The notes under the pieces are model-generated. The model searched no databases. It was given only the letters and a program-made list of their open reading frames with translations, and had not been told where the DNA came from. A DNA stretch of 64,000 bases, taken from NCBI GenBank assembly GCA_963725645.1, contig CAVRZD010000002.1, positions 1,240,001-1,304,000 on the forward strand, read 5' to 3'. A program made the translations under genes and the position numbers. Position 1 is the stretch's first letter; each line of letters begins with the position of its first letter. Shown here piece by piece: positions 15,199 through 24,090 of the stretch. This DNA is from JALYZC01 sp963725645 (GTDB taxonomy: Bacteria > Actinomycetota > Thermoleophilia > Solirubrobacterales > Solirubrobacteraceae).

Positions 15199-16155
15199 GT
15201 GGCGCTGAGTCTCCCCTCGGGCGGTCGCCGGCTCGCGCACGCGGGCGACGCTCGCGTGACCTCGCCCGCCCCGATGCTCCTCGCCTGGCGACTGGCGATC
15301 GTCGGGGCGCTCGTCGTCCTCGCCGCGGTCGCGTGGTGGATGACCGACCTGCGGATGGCCGGGATGGACGCCGGGCCCGGCACGGACCCGGGTGCACTCG
15401 GCTTCTACGTCACGACGTGGGTGGTGATGATGGCCGCGATGATGTTCCCGTCGATCGCCCCGATGGTCCTGATGTACGTCGGGCTCCAGCGCGGCCGGCG
15501 CGAGCGTGGCCTGCCGGCGCCCGCCGGCGCGACGGTCAGCTTCGTGGCCGGCTACCTGCTCCTCTGGGCCGCGGCCGGCGTGGTGGGCTACGCCATCCTC
15601 ACGCTCGGGCGCGAGCTCGACGGCGGGCTGTTCGCGTGGGACCGCGCCGGTCGCTGGGCGGCGGTCGCGGTGCTGCTGGCGGCGGCGGTGTACGAGTTCA
15701 CGCCGCTGAAGGAGGCGTGCCTGACGCGCTGCCGCGGCCCGCTCGGGTTCCTGGTCTCGGAGTGGCGCGATGGGCGGAGCGGCGCGCTGCGGATGGGGAT
15801 CGTGCACGGCGCGTGGTGCGTCGGGTGCTGCTGGGCGCTGATGGCGGCGCTGTTCGCGCTCGGCGCCATGAGCCTCGTCTGGATGATCGTCATCGCCCTG
15901 CTGATCGCGGTGGAGAAGATGCTCCCGTGGCGGGCCGCCGCCACCGCGGGTGTCGCGGCGATCCTCGCCGCGCTGGCGATCGGTGTGGCGGCGGCCCCAG
16001 GGCGCGTGCCGGGCCTGACGATCCCAGCGGGCCGGGACGGGATGCCCATGAACGGCATGAGCCACGGAGATCGGATGGACCCGAAGGCCATGCCGGCCGC
16101 GCCCAAGCACGACTCGATGACGTCGCCCCGCCAGGGCGGCGGCATGTCCCCCTGA
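15199..16155 (+). CDS. DUF2182 predicted metal-binding membrane protein with Met-rich tail
   Basis: This protein of about 318 residues has six or so membrane helices. It carries the DUF2182 motifs TPLKEACLTRCRGP and HGAWCVGCCWALM, whose Cys/His residues probably bind metal in the membrane. The ~45-residue C-terminal tail is rich in Met and His (GMPMNGMSHGDRMD and further), resembling copper-binding tails. The GTG at 15199 lies 4 bases after the DUF1326 stop; ATG 15274 is a shorter alternative start. Operon context with DUF1326 supports a joint function. Confidence 0.86.
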   Translation: MALSLPSGGRRLAHAGDARVTSPAPMLLAWRLAIVGALVVLAAVAWWMTDLRMAGMDAGPGTDPGALGFYVTTWVVMMAAMMFPSIAPMVLMYVGLQRGRRERGLPAPAGATVSFVAGYLLLWAAAGVVGYAILTLGRELDGGLFAWDRAGRWAAVAVLLAAAVYEFTPLKEACLTRCRGPLGFLVSEWRDGRSGALRMGIVHGAWCVGCCWALMAALFALGAMSLVWMIVIALLIAVEKMLPWRAAATAGVAAILAALAIGVAAAPGRVPGLTIPAGRDGMPMNGMSHGDRMDPKAMPAAPKHDSMTSPRQGGGMSP

Positions 16156-16206
16156 CGTCCCCCGGGTTGCGGCACCCGCCGGGCGGCTCTACCCTCCTGA
16201 ATTTCA

Positions 16207-16818
16207 GTGTCGGGAACCGGAGGGTCAAGGAAGAAGCGCCACGGAAGGCTCGTTCTCGCGGGGGTGTGCGCGATCGCGGTGCTCGCGGCCGCCGTTCCCG
16301 CCGTGCGGGCCGGTCCCTCGGAGGACTACACCGCGGTGCGCCAGGACTTCCTGGCCAACCAGGGCCGCCAGATCTCGCCGTGCCGCTTCTCGCTCACCCA
16401 GCTGCAGAGCGCGAAGTCGATCGCGCAGCAGAACCCCGAGGACGCCTACAACGGCTTCCCCGCTGCCGTGGACCGCGAGATCGCGCGGGTCAACCAGGGG
16501 CTGTGCGGCAAGGGTGGCAGCGGAAGCCTGCCCGCGGGCACGCCGTCGCCGGGGTCGAAGCTCGCCATCAGCGTCGCGCCGAAGAGCGTCAGGCGCCGCC
16601 ATCGCGCGACCTTCACCTTCACCGTGACGGGCAAGCAGGGCTCGAAGCGGATCGCCGTGAAGGGGGCGCGGGTCACGTTCCAGGGTGCCCGCAAGACCAC
16701 CGACCGGCGCGGGCGGGTGAAGATCACCAAGCTGTTCCGGACCGCGGGGACGCGCACGGCCGGGGCGAGCTATCGGGGCGTGAAGCGCGCGACGACCACC
16801 GTGCGCGTGCGCCGCTGA
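16207..16818 (+). CDS. Secreted hypothetical protein with Ig-like C-terminal domain
   Basis: This 203-residue protein has a basic N-terminus and signal peptide (about residues 1-36). A Cys-containing helical segment follows (DYTAVRQDFLANQG, SPCRFSLTQLQSA, GLCGKGG). The C-terminal ~80 residues form a beta domain with alternating basic strands (KLAISVAPKSVRRRHRATFTF). The two cysteines bracketing the helical part probably form a disulfide outside the cell. The GTG start at 16207 follows TACCCT by 11 bases. No function is recognised. Confidence 0.72.
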   Translation: MSGTGGSRKKRHGRLVLAGVCAIAVLAAAVPAVRAGPSEDYTAVRQDFLANQGRQISPCRFSLTQLQSAKSIAQQNPEDAYNGFPAAVDREIARVNQGLCGKGGSGSLPAGTPSPGSKLAISVAPKSVRRRHRATFTFTVTGKQGSKRIAVKGARVTFQGARKTTDRRGRVKITKLFRTAGTRTAGASYRGVKRATTTVRVRR

Positions 16819-16825
16819 GCGAGCG

Positions 16826-18193
16826 CTACACGCCCGCGGCGTCCAGCAGGCGCAGCCAGACCTCGCTGCGGGTCGGGAAGGTCGGGATGGCGTGGCGGAG
16901 GCGGTCGAGCGGCACCTCGGCGACGAACGCGATCGTCGCCGCATGCAGCAGCTCGGCGGTCTCCGGCCCCGTGAAGGTGGCCCCGGCGAGGACGCCGCGG
17001 CGGTCGTCGACGACCAGCCGCGCGGTGCCCGGCGCGCCGCGCCCGTGGAAGGACCCGCCGGCGACGGCCGACGTCGGGTGGTCGATCGCGCGCACGTGCA
17101 GGCCCGACTCCTCGGCGCTTGCCGTCGTGTGGCCGACCGCCGCGACCTCGGGATCGGTGAACACCACCCGCGGCGACAGCGGCCCGTCGGCGGTGGCGCG
17201 CACGTCGTCATCCGCGATGACGTCGGCCGCGATCGAGCCCTGGTACTTCCCGGCGTGGGTCAGCAGCGCGCGCCCGTTGACGTCGCCGATCGCGTAGAGC
17301 CAGTCGTGGCCGGCCGCGCGCAGCCGGTCGTCCACCTCCACGTCCTCGCCGGGTGCCAGCCCGACCGTCTCGAGGCCCAGCTCGGCCGTGTTGGGACGGC
17401 GGCCCACCGCCACGAGCAGCTCGTCGCCGGTCAGCGCGTCGCCGCCAGCGAGCTCCAGGCGCACCTGCCGGTCCCCGCGCGAGGCCGCCGTGGCCTTTGC
17501 GCCCAGGCGCACGTCGACGCCGTGCGCCCGCAGCCCCTCGGCCACCTGCTCGCCGGCGAAGTCCTCCTCCCGGGCGATCAGCCGGGGGAGTGCTTCGACG
17601 AGGGCGACTGACGCGCCGAGCGTCGCGTACGCCTGCGCCATCTCGACGCCGACGACGCCGCCCCCGAGCACGAGCAGGCGCCCGGGCACGCGCTTCGCCG
17701 TCGTGACCTCGCGGTTCGTCCACGGCGCCGCCTCGGCCAGGCCGGGGATCGGGGGAATCGCGGCGCTGGACCCGGTCGCCAGCACGACGGCGCGGCGGGC
17801 GTGCAGCAGCTCGTCGCCCACGCGCACGCGGCGCTCACCGTCGAGCCGGGCCTGGCCGCGCAGGAGCTCGATCCCGCGCTCCTCCAGCCATGGGAGCTGC
17901 ACCGAGTCGTCGAGGTGGTGGATGACGTCGTCGCGACGGGCGAGGGCCTGCGCCACGTCCACCGGCGGCGTGGCGAGGCCCACGCCGGGCACCCGGCCCA
18001 CCTCGTCGACCAGCTCTCCCGGCCGCAGCAGCGCCTTTGAGGGCATGCACGCGTAGTACGAGCACTCGCCGCCGACCAGCTCGCGCTCGACCAGCGCGAC
18101 CTTCATCCCGCGCCCGGCCATCCGCCCGGCGCACACCTCGCCGGCGGGGCCGGCCCCGATCACGACGGCGTCGAAGGTGCGCTCGGAGGACAC
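16826..18193 (-). CDS. Pyridine nucleotide-disulfide oxidoreductase (dihydrolipoamide-dehydrogenase-like)
   Basis: This 455-residue flavoprotein has the FAD motif GAGPAG at residues 13-18 and the redox pair C44-x4-C49 in GGECSYYACMPSK. The NAD(P) motif is VLGGGVVGVEMA. The second FAD motif is YAIGDVNG, and the dimerisation motif is HAIPTFPTRSE with the catalytic His. It fits the lipoamide dehydrogenase/mercuric reductase group; which disulfide it reduces is unknown. The start is GTG 18193, 29 bases from the divergent start of the phosphatidyltransferase gene. Confidence 0.9.
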   Translation of the reverse strand: MSSERTFDAVVIGAGPAGEVCAGRMAGRGMKVALVERELVGGECSYYACMPSKALLRPGELVDEVGRVPGVGLATPPVDVAQALARRDDVIHHLDDSVQLPWLEERGIELLRGQARLDGERRVRVGDELLHARRAVVLATGSSAAIPPIPGLAEAAPWTNREVTTAKRVPGRLLVLGGGVVGVEMAQAYATLGASVALVEALPRLIAREEDFAGEQVAEGLRAHGVDVRLGAKATAASRGDRQVRLELAGGDALTGDELLVAVGRRPNTAELGLETVGLAPGEDVEVDDRLRAAGHDWLYAIGDVNGRALLTHAGKYQGSIAADVIADDDVRATADGPLSPRVVFTDPEVAAVGHTTASAEESGLHVRAIDHPTSAVAGGSFHGRGAPGTARLVVDDRRGVLAGATFTGPETAELLHAATIAFVAEVPLDRLRHAIPTFPTRSEVWLRLLDAAGV

Positions 18194-18221
18194 GGAGATC
18201 GCGGGTACGGTACTGCCCGCT

Positions 18222-19052
18222 ATGAGCGAGGAGGACACCGGCGCGGCGCCCGCGGAACCACAGCTCACCGAGGGCGAGCGCTGGGCGCGCGAGCAGCTCG
18301 CAACGCTGCTCGCGGCGCGTTTCTCGCCGCCGGCGATCGGGAGCTTCCTCGTCGCCTCCCAGCAGCGCGCGAACGAGGTGCGCCGCGCCCGCCCGGAGCT
18401 CGGCCGACAGGCGTGGGGGTGGATGGCCGTGGGCGCGGGGGCGTGGCTGGGCCTGGCGGCCGGCGGCGCCCAGCCGTTCCGGCGCCGCGTTCGGGGCGGT
18501 CTGACCTGGTGGGCCACGTGCGCGGTGATGCTCGACTGGCACCTGGGGATGGTCGAGACGGCCGCCGGCCGGCCGCGCCCGCTCCGCGCCGCGGACGCGC
18601 TCACGCTCGCGCGCGCCTGGCTGGTGCCCGTTGCGCTGGACCCGCCGACGCCCCTGGTGTGCGCCGTGGCCGGCACCACCGACGTGCTCGACGGCCGCCT
18701 CGCGCGGGCCGCCGAGCCGACGCGGATCGGCCGCGACCTCGAGGGCCTCGTGGACACCTGCTTCGGCGCGGCGGCGCTGCGGGCCGCGCTGCGGGAGGGC
18801 CGGATCGGCCGCGTCGCCGTGCTCGGCGAGCTGGCGCGCCTCGGAGCCGGGTTCGGGTACGCGCTGTACGTCTACTTCGGCCAGGCCGCGGCGCCGGACC
18901 CGCGCGTGACGCGCGCGGCGCGGGTGACGACCCCGGTCCGCGTGGCCGGGCTGATCGCCGCCGGGCTGGGCCGCCGCCGCCTGGCGGGCGCGCTCGTCGG
19001 CGGCGGCGCCGTGTGGAGCGTGGCCGCGCTGGCGGCGGCGCTGCGCCGCTGA
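18222..19052 (+). CDS. CDP-alcohol phosphatidyltransferase-family membrane protein
   Basis: This 276-residue protein has an N-terminal soluble helical part (residues 1-60) and several membrane helices. The CDP-alcohol phosphatidyltransferase signature appears as DVLDGRLARAAEPTRIGRDL followed by EGLVD. Compared with D-x2-DG-x2-AR-x8-G-x3-D-x3-D, the spacing after AR is one residue short and the third Asp is Glu. Substrate use may therefore differ from standard phosphatidylglycerol or phosphatidylinositol synthases. TACGGT lies 10 bases before ATG 18222. Confidence 0.8.
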   Translation: MSEEDTGAAPAEPQLTEGERWAREQLATLLAARFSPPAIGSFLVASQQRANEVRRARPELGRQAWGWMAVGAGAWLGLAAGGAQPFRRRVRGGLTWWATCAVMLDWHLGMVETAAGRPRPLRAADALTLARAWLVPVALDPPTPLVCAVAGTTDVLDGRLARAAEPTRIGRDLEGLVDTCFGAAALRAALREGRIGRVAVLGELARLGAGFGYALYVYFGQAAAPDPRVTRAARVTTPVRVAGLIAAGLGRRRLAGALVGGGAVWSVAALAAALRR

Positions 19053-19066
19053 GCCGCGCCGGCTAG

Positions 19067-19186
19067 CCGGCGCGCCTCGACGCCGGCGCCGAGCTCGTGC
19101 GGACCTCGTCGACGACCGACTACGGCTCGCGCGACTTCTCCGTGTGCGACCCCGAAGGCAACGTCTGGAGCTTTGGGACGTACTGA
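19067..19186 (+). pseudogene. Remnant of a VOC (glyoxalase/bleomycin-resistance-like) gene, C-terminus only
   Basis: Between two genes, an in-frame stop TAG (19064-19066) is followed by 39 codons. They read as the end of a VOC-family protein: GAELV, TDYGSRDFSV, then DPEGNVWSFGTY and TGA. The last motif contains the conserved DPEGNxW beta-strand with the metal ligand region. No start codon or N-terminal half is present, so this is a truncated relic rather than a working gene. It shows that a deletion or rearrangement happened just after the phosphatidyltransferase gene. Confidence 0.7.
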
Positions 19187-19274
19187 CCGTAGCCTTGCAT
19201 CCGCCGGCCGGGCGGTGAGAGAGTGGGCGGGCCAGGCCCGGCATCGGGGCCGGGTCGCACCGGAAGGAGTCAGC

Positions 19275-19637
19275 ATGGCTGACCGAGTACTGCTCATCGG
19301 GTGGGGAACGGCCGTGCGGGGGCGCGAGGAGCGGGCACTGGAGGTCTTCGACGAGGCCGTCGGGATCCTCGGCCGCATGCAGCAGGAGGAGCGCATCGAG
19401 AAGATGGACGTCGTCCTGCTCGAGCCCAACGCCGAGCTCGCCGGATTCATGGTGGTGCACGGCACCGCCGAGCAGATCGCCGCCCTGCGCCAGGACGAGG
19501 AGTTCCTGAGGAACAGCACCGACGCGGAGCTCATCGTGGACGGCCTTCGCCACATCGAGGGCTACACGAACGAGGGCGTCGCGCGCATGATGGGCCTCTT
19601 CCGGGAGGCCACGGCCAAGGTGCCGCAGGCCGCCTGA
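19275..19637 (+). CDS. Hypothetical alpha/beta protein, 120 residues
   Basis: The ATG follows GGAAGGAG at good spacing. The 120-residue product is acidic and resembles small ferredoxin-like dimeric alpha-beta-barrel proteins. It has a strand VLLIGWGTAV, a helix with REERALEVFDEAVG, a strand MDVVLLEPNAELAGFMVVHG and two further helices. No catalytic motif is recognised. It stands alone with its own ribosome site and codon use like its neighbours. Confidence 0.75.
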   Translation: MADRVLLIGWGTAVRGREERALEVFDEAVGILGRMQQEERIEKMDVVLLEPNAELAGFMVVHGTAEQIAALRQDEEFLRNSTDAELIVDGLRHIEGYTNEGVARMMGLFREATAKVPQAA

Positions 19638-19738
19638 GCACGCCGCCGCGCTCCGGGGCGCCCCGACGCATTGCGGGGCGCCCCCGCCGCGGCCAACCGG
19701 GGTCGTGCCGCCGGGGGTCCGGGTAGCCTCGTCCCACG

Positions 19739-19978
19739 ATGGACGAGCCATCCCGCGACGAGTTCCTGGCCTCCCTCATCGAATCGATCGCCACCAGATC
19801 TGAGTCGGCGAGCCGCCGCTTCGGGCGGGCGCTGTTGCAACGGTCGTGGCCCGGCGGCGCCGGCGACCGGACCGAGCCGGGTGCCCTCGCCTGGCTGCGT
19901 CACTGGGGCCCGCACGGGAGCGCGCCGCTTCCGCCGGCCTGTTCGTGCCCCGACGGCCGCTGCGTCGTCTGCAACTAG
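19739..19978 (+). CDS. Small protein with C-terminal CxC...CxxC zinc-like motif
   Basis: This 79-residue protein has an amphipathic N-terminal helix and a C-terminus rich in cysteine: A-C-S-C-P-D-G-R-C-V-V-C-N. The four closely spaced cysteines could hold one metal ion. TAGCCT lies 9 bases before the ATG with no ribosome site, matching the leaderless pattern of neighbouring genes and supporting a real gene. The function is unknown. Confidence 0.62.
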   Translation: MDEPSRDEFLASLIESIATRSESASRRFGRALLQRSWPGGAGDRTEPGALAWLRHWGPHGSAPLPPACSCPDGRCVVCN

Positions 19979-19999
19979 CGGCGGCGAGGCGCGCGACGC

Positions 20000-20320
20000 C
20001 TAGTGCGGCTCGCCCTCCCGCGGCGGCCCCGCGGGCACCGGCACGGTCAGCGGCTCGGCCGGGGCCTCGATCACGACCTCCTCCTCGACGTCGAGCTCCG
20101 GCGGCTCCATGCCGTCGCACACCAGCCGGAAGGCGCCGGTGCCCAGCTTCGGGTCGGCCTCGAGCATCAGGCCGGCGATCACGTCGCCCTCCTCCCAGCT
20201 CATGCGCTCGATCTCGAACGGGTTCATGCGCACCGTGTGCGGCGGGAAGGGGCAGTGCTTGTTGTGCTGCTCCTTCGCCTTGACGATCGCCTCGAAGTTC
20301 TTCGCCTCGGGGTTGCTCAC
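20000..20320 (-). CDS. Hypothetical acidic protein, 106 residues
   Basis: This small soluble protein starts with GTG, which overlaps the stop of the VOC dioxygenase gene (GTGA), so translation is coupled. The N-terminal half (NKHCPFPPHTVRMNPFEIERM) is ordered-looking and contains a single Cys; the C-terminal half is acidic and Pro-rich. No domain is recognised. Its place in the operon with an FAD oxidase and a VOC dioxygenase suggests a role in the same pathway. Confidence 0.72.
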   Translation of the reverse strand: MSNPEAKNFEAIVKAKEQHNKHCPFPPHTVRMNPFEIERMSWEEGDVIAGLMLEADPKLGTGAFRLVCDGMEPPELDVEEEVVIEAPAEPLTVPVPAGPPREGEPH

Positions 20321-21186
20321 GCCGCAGAGTGTGCCACGGGCTCCTCGAGCCGGACCGGGACCGCGTCGGGGGTGGCGGTCACGATCGAGCCGTCCTCGCC
20401 CTCCTCGACGCTCGCGCCGGCGCGCGCCAGCCGCTCGCGCGCCGCGGCCAGGCGCGGATCGCCGGTGACGGTCAGCACGATCTCGTCGAGCCCGGGTCCC
20501 TCGCGCGGCTCGGGGTCGGCCCCCGCCGACATCCAGGTGTTGGCGCCGACATCGTGGTGGTAGCCCTCGGTGGAGAGGAACGCGGCCTGCGGGCCGAGCT
20601 GGACCATCAGGTCCATCCCGAGCGCGTCCGTCCACCACCGCACCGCGTCGTCGACGGTCGCGACCTTGAGGTGCACGTGCCCGACGTCCATGCCGGTCGC
20701 GGGGTCCTCGTCGGGCTCGGGCTCGGCCAGGACGCCGTCGAGGTCGAGCGGGATCGTGTCCATCGCGACCTTCGCGCCGGGCGCGGGCGCGGGCCACTCG
20801 TCGCGCTGCCGGTCGCGGTAGAGCTCGATGCCCAGTCCGTCGGGGTCGTCGAGGTACAGCGCCTCCGAGACGAGGTGGTCGCTGGCGCCGGTCAGCGGCG
20901 CCCGTTCCCGCACGAGCCCGCGCAGGGTGGCCGCGAGCTGCGCGCGCGTGGGGTAGCGAAAGGCGGTGTGGAACAGGCCCGTCGCGCGCCGCGGCGCGGG
21001 CCCGGAGCGCTCGGCGCGTCGCAGCTCGAGCAGCACGGGGCCGTCGTCCGGCGCCGCCAGCACGGCGCGCTCGGCGTCTTCCTCGCGCGCGCGCAGGCCG
21101 CCGATGCGGCGGTAGAAATCGGCCGACCGGCCGACGTCGGAGACGCGCAGCGCGACGCGGGCGGGGTGGACGCGTACGTCGCTCAT
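20317..21186 (-). CDS. Two-domain VOC-family protein, CatE-like extradiol dioxygenase
   Basis: This 289-residue protein has two tandem VOC modules, as in Bacillus CatE-type catechol-2,3-dioxygenases. Metal-ligand regions visible are the FHTAFRYP histidine in the first half, GHVHLKV in the second, and YHHDVGANTW, which resembles the CatE active-site strand. The substrate, possibly a catechol or quinol, is not certain. The ATG overlaps the FAD oxidase stop by one base (TGATG), and the stop overlaps the next gene, so the three genes are one operon. Confidence 0.82.
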   Translation of the reverse strand: MSDVRVHPARVALRVSDVGRSADFYRRIGGLRAREEDAERAVLAAPDDGPVLLELRRAERSGPAPRRATGLFHTAFRYPTRAQLAATLRGLVRERAPLTGASDHLVSEALYLDDPDGLGIELYRDRQRDEWPAPAPGAKVAMDTIPLDLDGVLAEPEPDEDPATGMDVGHVHLKVATVDDAVRWWTDALGMDLMVQLGPQAAFLSTEGYHHDVGANTWMSAGADPEPREGPGLDEIVLTVTGDPRLAAARERLARAGASVEEGEDGSIVTATPDAVPVRLEEPVAHSAA

Positions 21187-22806
21187 CAGGGTGACGCGGG
21201 GTCGGGGTCGATCAGCACGCCGGGGTTGAGCAGACCCCGCGGGTCGACGGCCGCCTTCGCCGCCGCGCAGGGCGGCCGCGAACTGATCGGGGCGCTGGCG
21301 GTCGTACCAGGGGCGGTGGTCGCGCCCGACCGCGTGGTGGTGGGTGATCGTGCCGCCCGCGGCGATCACGGCGTCCGACGCCGCCGCCTTGACCGCCGTC
21401 CCAGCTGCTCGAGCTCCTCGCCGCGGACGCGCCGGCGCGAGGATCGTGAAGTACGGCGCCGGGCCGTCCGGGTAGACGTGGGTGAAGCGGCAGCTGACCG
21501 AGCCGCCGCCGCACACCTCGCGCACGGCCTCGCGGGCCGCGCCGATCGCCTGCTCGTGGAAGGCGGGGAAGCGCTCCCAGGTGATCGCGGTCTCGAAGGT
21601 CTCCGAGAGCACGCCCATGGCGACGAACGTGTCGCGCAGGTAGGGCGCGCGCAGGAACGCCTCGCGCCACGCGCCCGCGGCGCCGCCGCGCCCGCCGCCG
21701 CTGGGCTCGTCCCATTCGCCACCGTGCTCGCGGCACAGCGCCAGCGCGCGGTCCATCCAGGCGTCGAGCTCGTGGTCGGCCGACTCGAAGCCGAGCACCA
21801 GCAGCGCGTGCTCGCCGTCGCCGCCCGTGGTCAGCCTCGCCTCGGCGGGGTCGATCAGGCGGCAGTTGGCGGGATACAGCCCGGCCTGCGCGATCGCCGC
21901 GCACCGCCTCCGCGCCCACCGCGAACGACGGAAAGCGCACGCTGGTCGACGCCCGGAACGTCGGCTGTGGCCTGCACCCGGACCCACGCCTCGGTGATCA
22001 CGCCGAGCGTGCCCTCCGAGCCGATCAGCAGCCGGTCGGGCGACGGGCCGGCGCCGGAGCCCGGCAGTCGCCGCGACTCCCACGCGCCGGCCGGGGTGAT
22101 CGCGCGCACGGACTCGACGAGGTCGTCGATGTGCGTGTAGAGCGTCGCGAAGTGGCCGCCGGCGCGCGTGGCGATCCAGCCGCCCAGCGTCGAGAACTGG
22201 AAGGACTGGGGGAAGTGGCGCAGCGTGAGCCCGTGCCTCGGCGAGCTGCTCCTCCAGCCGCGGGCCGGTCGCGCCCGCCTGGATGCGGGCGGCGCGCGAG
22301 ACCGGATCGACCTCGAGCACGCGGTCCATCGCCTTGAGGTCGATCGCGACGGCGCCGTCGTAGCGGTCGCCGACGCGCGCCTCGACGCCGCCGACGACGC
22401 TGGTTCCGCCGCCGAACGGGATGACGGCGGCGTTCGCGCCCTCGCACCACTCGAGCACCGCTTCGAGCTCGCGCTCTTCCGTCGGGTGCGCCACGACGTC
22501 GGGCGGATGGTCGAATCGCCCCCGGAAGGCGCGCACCACGTCGCGGTAGGACTTGCCGTAGGCGTGCGCCGCGCGCTCGTAGGTGTCGGTCGCGCAGACC
22601 TCGGCCAGCGCGGCCGGCGGCTCGATGCGCGGGGCCGACAGCTCGACCTCCTCGAGCGGCACCGGCTGCTCGGGCTCGGCGTCGCCGAAGCCGAGCACCG
22701 GCGCCATCGCGGCGGCCGCCGCACGCACCTCGTCGTAGGGCGGCTGCTCGTCCTCGTAGCCCCAGCCCCAGTGCTTGCGGCGGCGGCGCGGCGCGGCGGT
22801 GGCCAT
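21186..22806 (-). pseudogene. FAD-binding oxidase (alkylglycerone-phosphate-synthase-like), frameshifted
   Basis: The combined frames read as a ~535-residue vanillyl-alcohol-oxidase/AGPS-family flavoprotein. The N-terminus is KHWGWGYEDEQPPYDE, the FAD loop is PFGGGTSVVGGVE and the core contains LIGSEGTLGVITEAWVRVQ. Later segments are RFTHVYPDGPAPYFTI, GGTITHHHAVGRDHRPWY and the C-terminal GLLNPGVLIDPDP. The reading frame changes near 22230, 21955, 21905, twice near 21420 and near 21265, each a one-base indel. As assembled it cannot be translated whole. The start ATG 22806 has TAGACT 6 bases upstream. Either it is decaying or this GC-rich stretch is poorly assembled; the downstream operon genes are intact. 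Confidence 0.82.
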
Positions 22807-22937
22807 GTACCGAGTCTATGCCGCGCGTAATTGTGTCGACGCCCTCTCATGAGGTTCTTAGACCGGCTTTGGTTTGAGTTCAGGCCGGCGGGCGAACATG
22901 GCTCCAGTCAACGAGCCCTCGGGCGGGAAGGACCGCC

Positions 22938-23429
22938 ATGCCCTACTTCCACTTCTGCCTGACCTGCCGGGAACGGCTGTACAGCGCGTCGCGCATGACC
23001 ATCGACCACCGCTGCCCGCAATGCGGCGGCCGGCTGATGCCCTACCACCTCGTGCGCGCGCCGGGCCCGACGCGCCGGAAGCGCGGGCGCTCCTACGCCT
23101 CGCTGGCGGACTTCTACAACGGCGATCCCCGCCGCCTCTCCTCTGCGGAGCGCGACGTCGGGCTGTGGTGGCGCGGCGGCGAGGGCGAGCCCCTGCACCG
23201 CGCCGCGTGGGTGGAGGACACCGGCGAGCTCTACCTCGTGCGCGCCGACGACGGCGAGGCCGGCGGCGGGAACGTCGAGGTCCTCGCCCGCACGCGCGAC
23301 TGGACACGGCTGGCCCGCAGGCTCACCGGCTGGCGCGACGTGTGCGGGGAGCGCGACTCGCTCGCCTGGCTGCGCGATCGGCTGGGCTCGCTCGGCCCGC
23401 CGGCCGGCGGAGCGGCCGCGAGCGCGTAG
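22938..23429 (+). CDS. Hypothetical protein with N-terminal zinc ribbon
   Basis: This 163-residue protein begins with a C7-x2-C10 pair and a second CPQC pair about 20 residues later, a zinc-ribbon arrangement. An Arg-rich linker and an acidic alpha/beta domain (ELYLVRADDGEAGGGNVEVLAR) follow. GGAAGGA precedes the ATG. No known family is recognised beyond the ribbon. It lies upstream of the Nudix gene in the same direction, but the Nudix gene has its own TAGCCT box. Confidence 0.75.
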   Translation: MPYFHFCLTCRERLYSASRMTIDHRCPQCGGRLMPYHLVRAPGPTRRKRGRSYASLADFYNGDPRRLSSAERDVGLWWRGGEGEPLHRAAWVEDTGELYLVRADDGEAGGGNVEVLARTRDWTRLARRLTGWRDVCGERDSLAWLRDRLGSLGPPAGGAAASA

Positions 23430-23439
23430 CCTTCCGGGC

Positions 23440-24090
23440 ATGCCCCCGGCCCCCGGCCTGCTCGCCCGAGGACCATGGCGGCCGGACCAGGTCGCCGCGC
23501 GCTGGCGCGACGAGGAGTTCGAGCCGGGCGCGGAGGCCAGCGCCGCGGCTGACGCGGCGATCGCGGAGCTGCGCGAGCGCGGCTCGCCCAGCCACGACGG
23601 GCTGAGCGCGCGGCTGGCGGACTACGACGCCGCCGACGGGCGCCTCGAACTCGAGCTGCAGCCAATGCGCTGGTCGCTGCGCCTCGGCGAGGACGCATCG
23701 CACGCGCTCGCGTCGCTGTGCGTCACGCGCGCGGCCGACGGGCGCTGGCTTGCCGGTCGCCGCGCGCCCTGGGTTGCGTCCTGGGCGGGGCGCTGGGCGC
23801 TCGGCGCCGGCGGCGCGGTCGAGGTGGGGGAGAACCCGGCCGAAACCCTGGCGCGGGAACTGGACGAGGAGTGGTCGGTCGCGCCGGAGCAGCTGTCGGC
23901 CGAGGCGCTCGTGCGCATCCCCAGCGGGCTGGTCCTGTTCGTCGGGGTGGCGTGGCTGCCGGCCGGCGCGGAGGTCACGCCCGACCACGAGCACGACGCC
24001 TTCGCCTGGTGGCCGGCCGAGGTCGAGCGCTGGCCCGACGAGGCCGACGCGCCGCTGCGCGCGATGGGCGCGCTGCTCGCCTCGGCCTAG
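23440..24090 (+). CDS. Nudix hydrolase-like protein
   Basis: This 216-residue protein carries a Nudix box in its middle. G-x5-E-x7-REL-x-EE is seen in GAVEVGENPAETLARELDEEW; the usual Gly after EE is Trp here, a small departure. The N-terminal ~85 residues are an added helical/beta region. Nudix enzymes hydrolyse nucleoside-diphosphate-linked compounds; the substrate is unknown. TAGCCT lies 7 bases before the ATG, so the message is probably leaderless. Its end overlaps the convergent arsC by 4 bases. Confidence 0.82.
   Translation: MPPAPGLLARGPWRPDQVAARWRDEEFEPGAEASAAADAAIAELRERGSPSHDGLSARLADYDAADGRLELELQPMRWSLRLGEDASHALASLCVTRAADGRWLAGRRAPWVASWAGRWALGAGGAVEVGENPAETLARELDEEWSVAPEQLSAEALVRIPSGLVLFVGVAWLPAGAEVTPDHEHDAFAWWPAEVERWPDEADAPLRAMGALLASA

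Noticed and set aside
22860..22895. Possible terminator (CCGGC...GCCGG) between the FAD oxidase and zinc-ribbon genes
   Set aside because: Short stem, long loop and no U-run; not distinguishable from background in GC-rich sequence.
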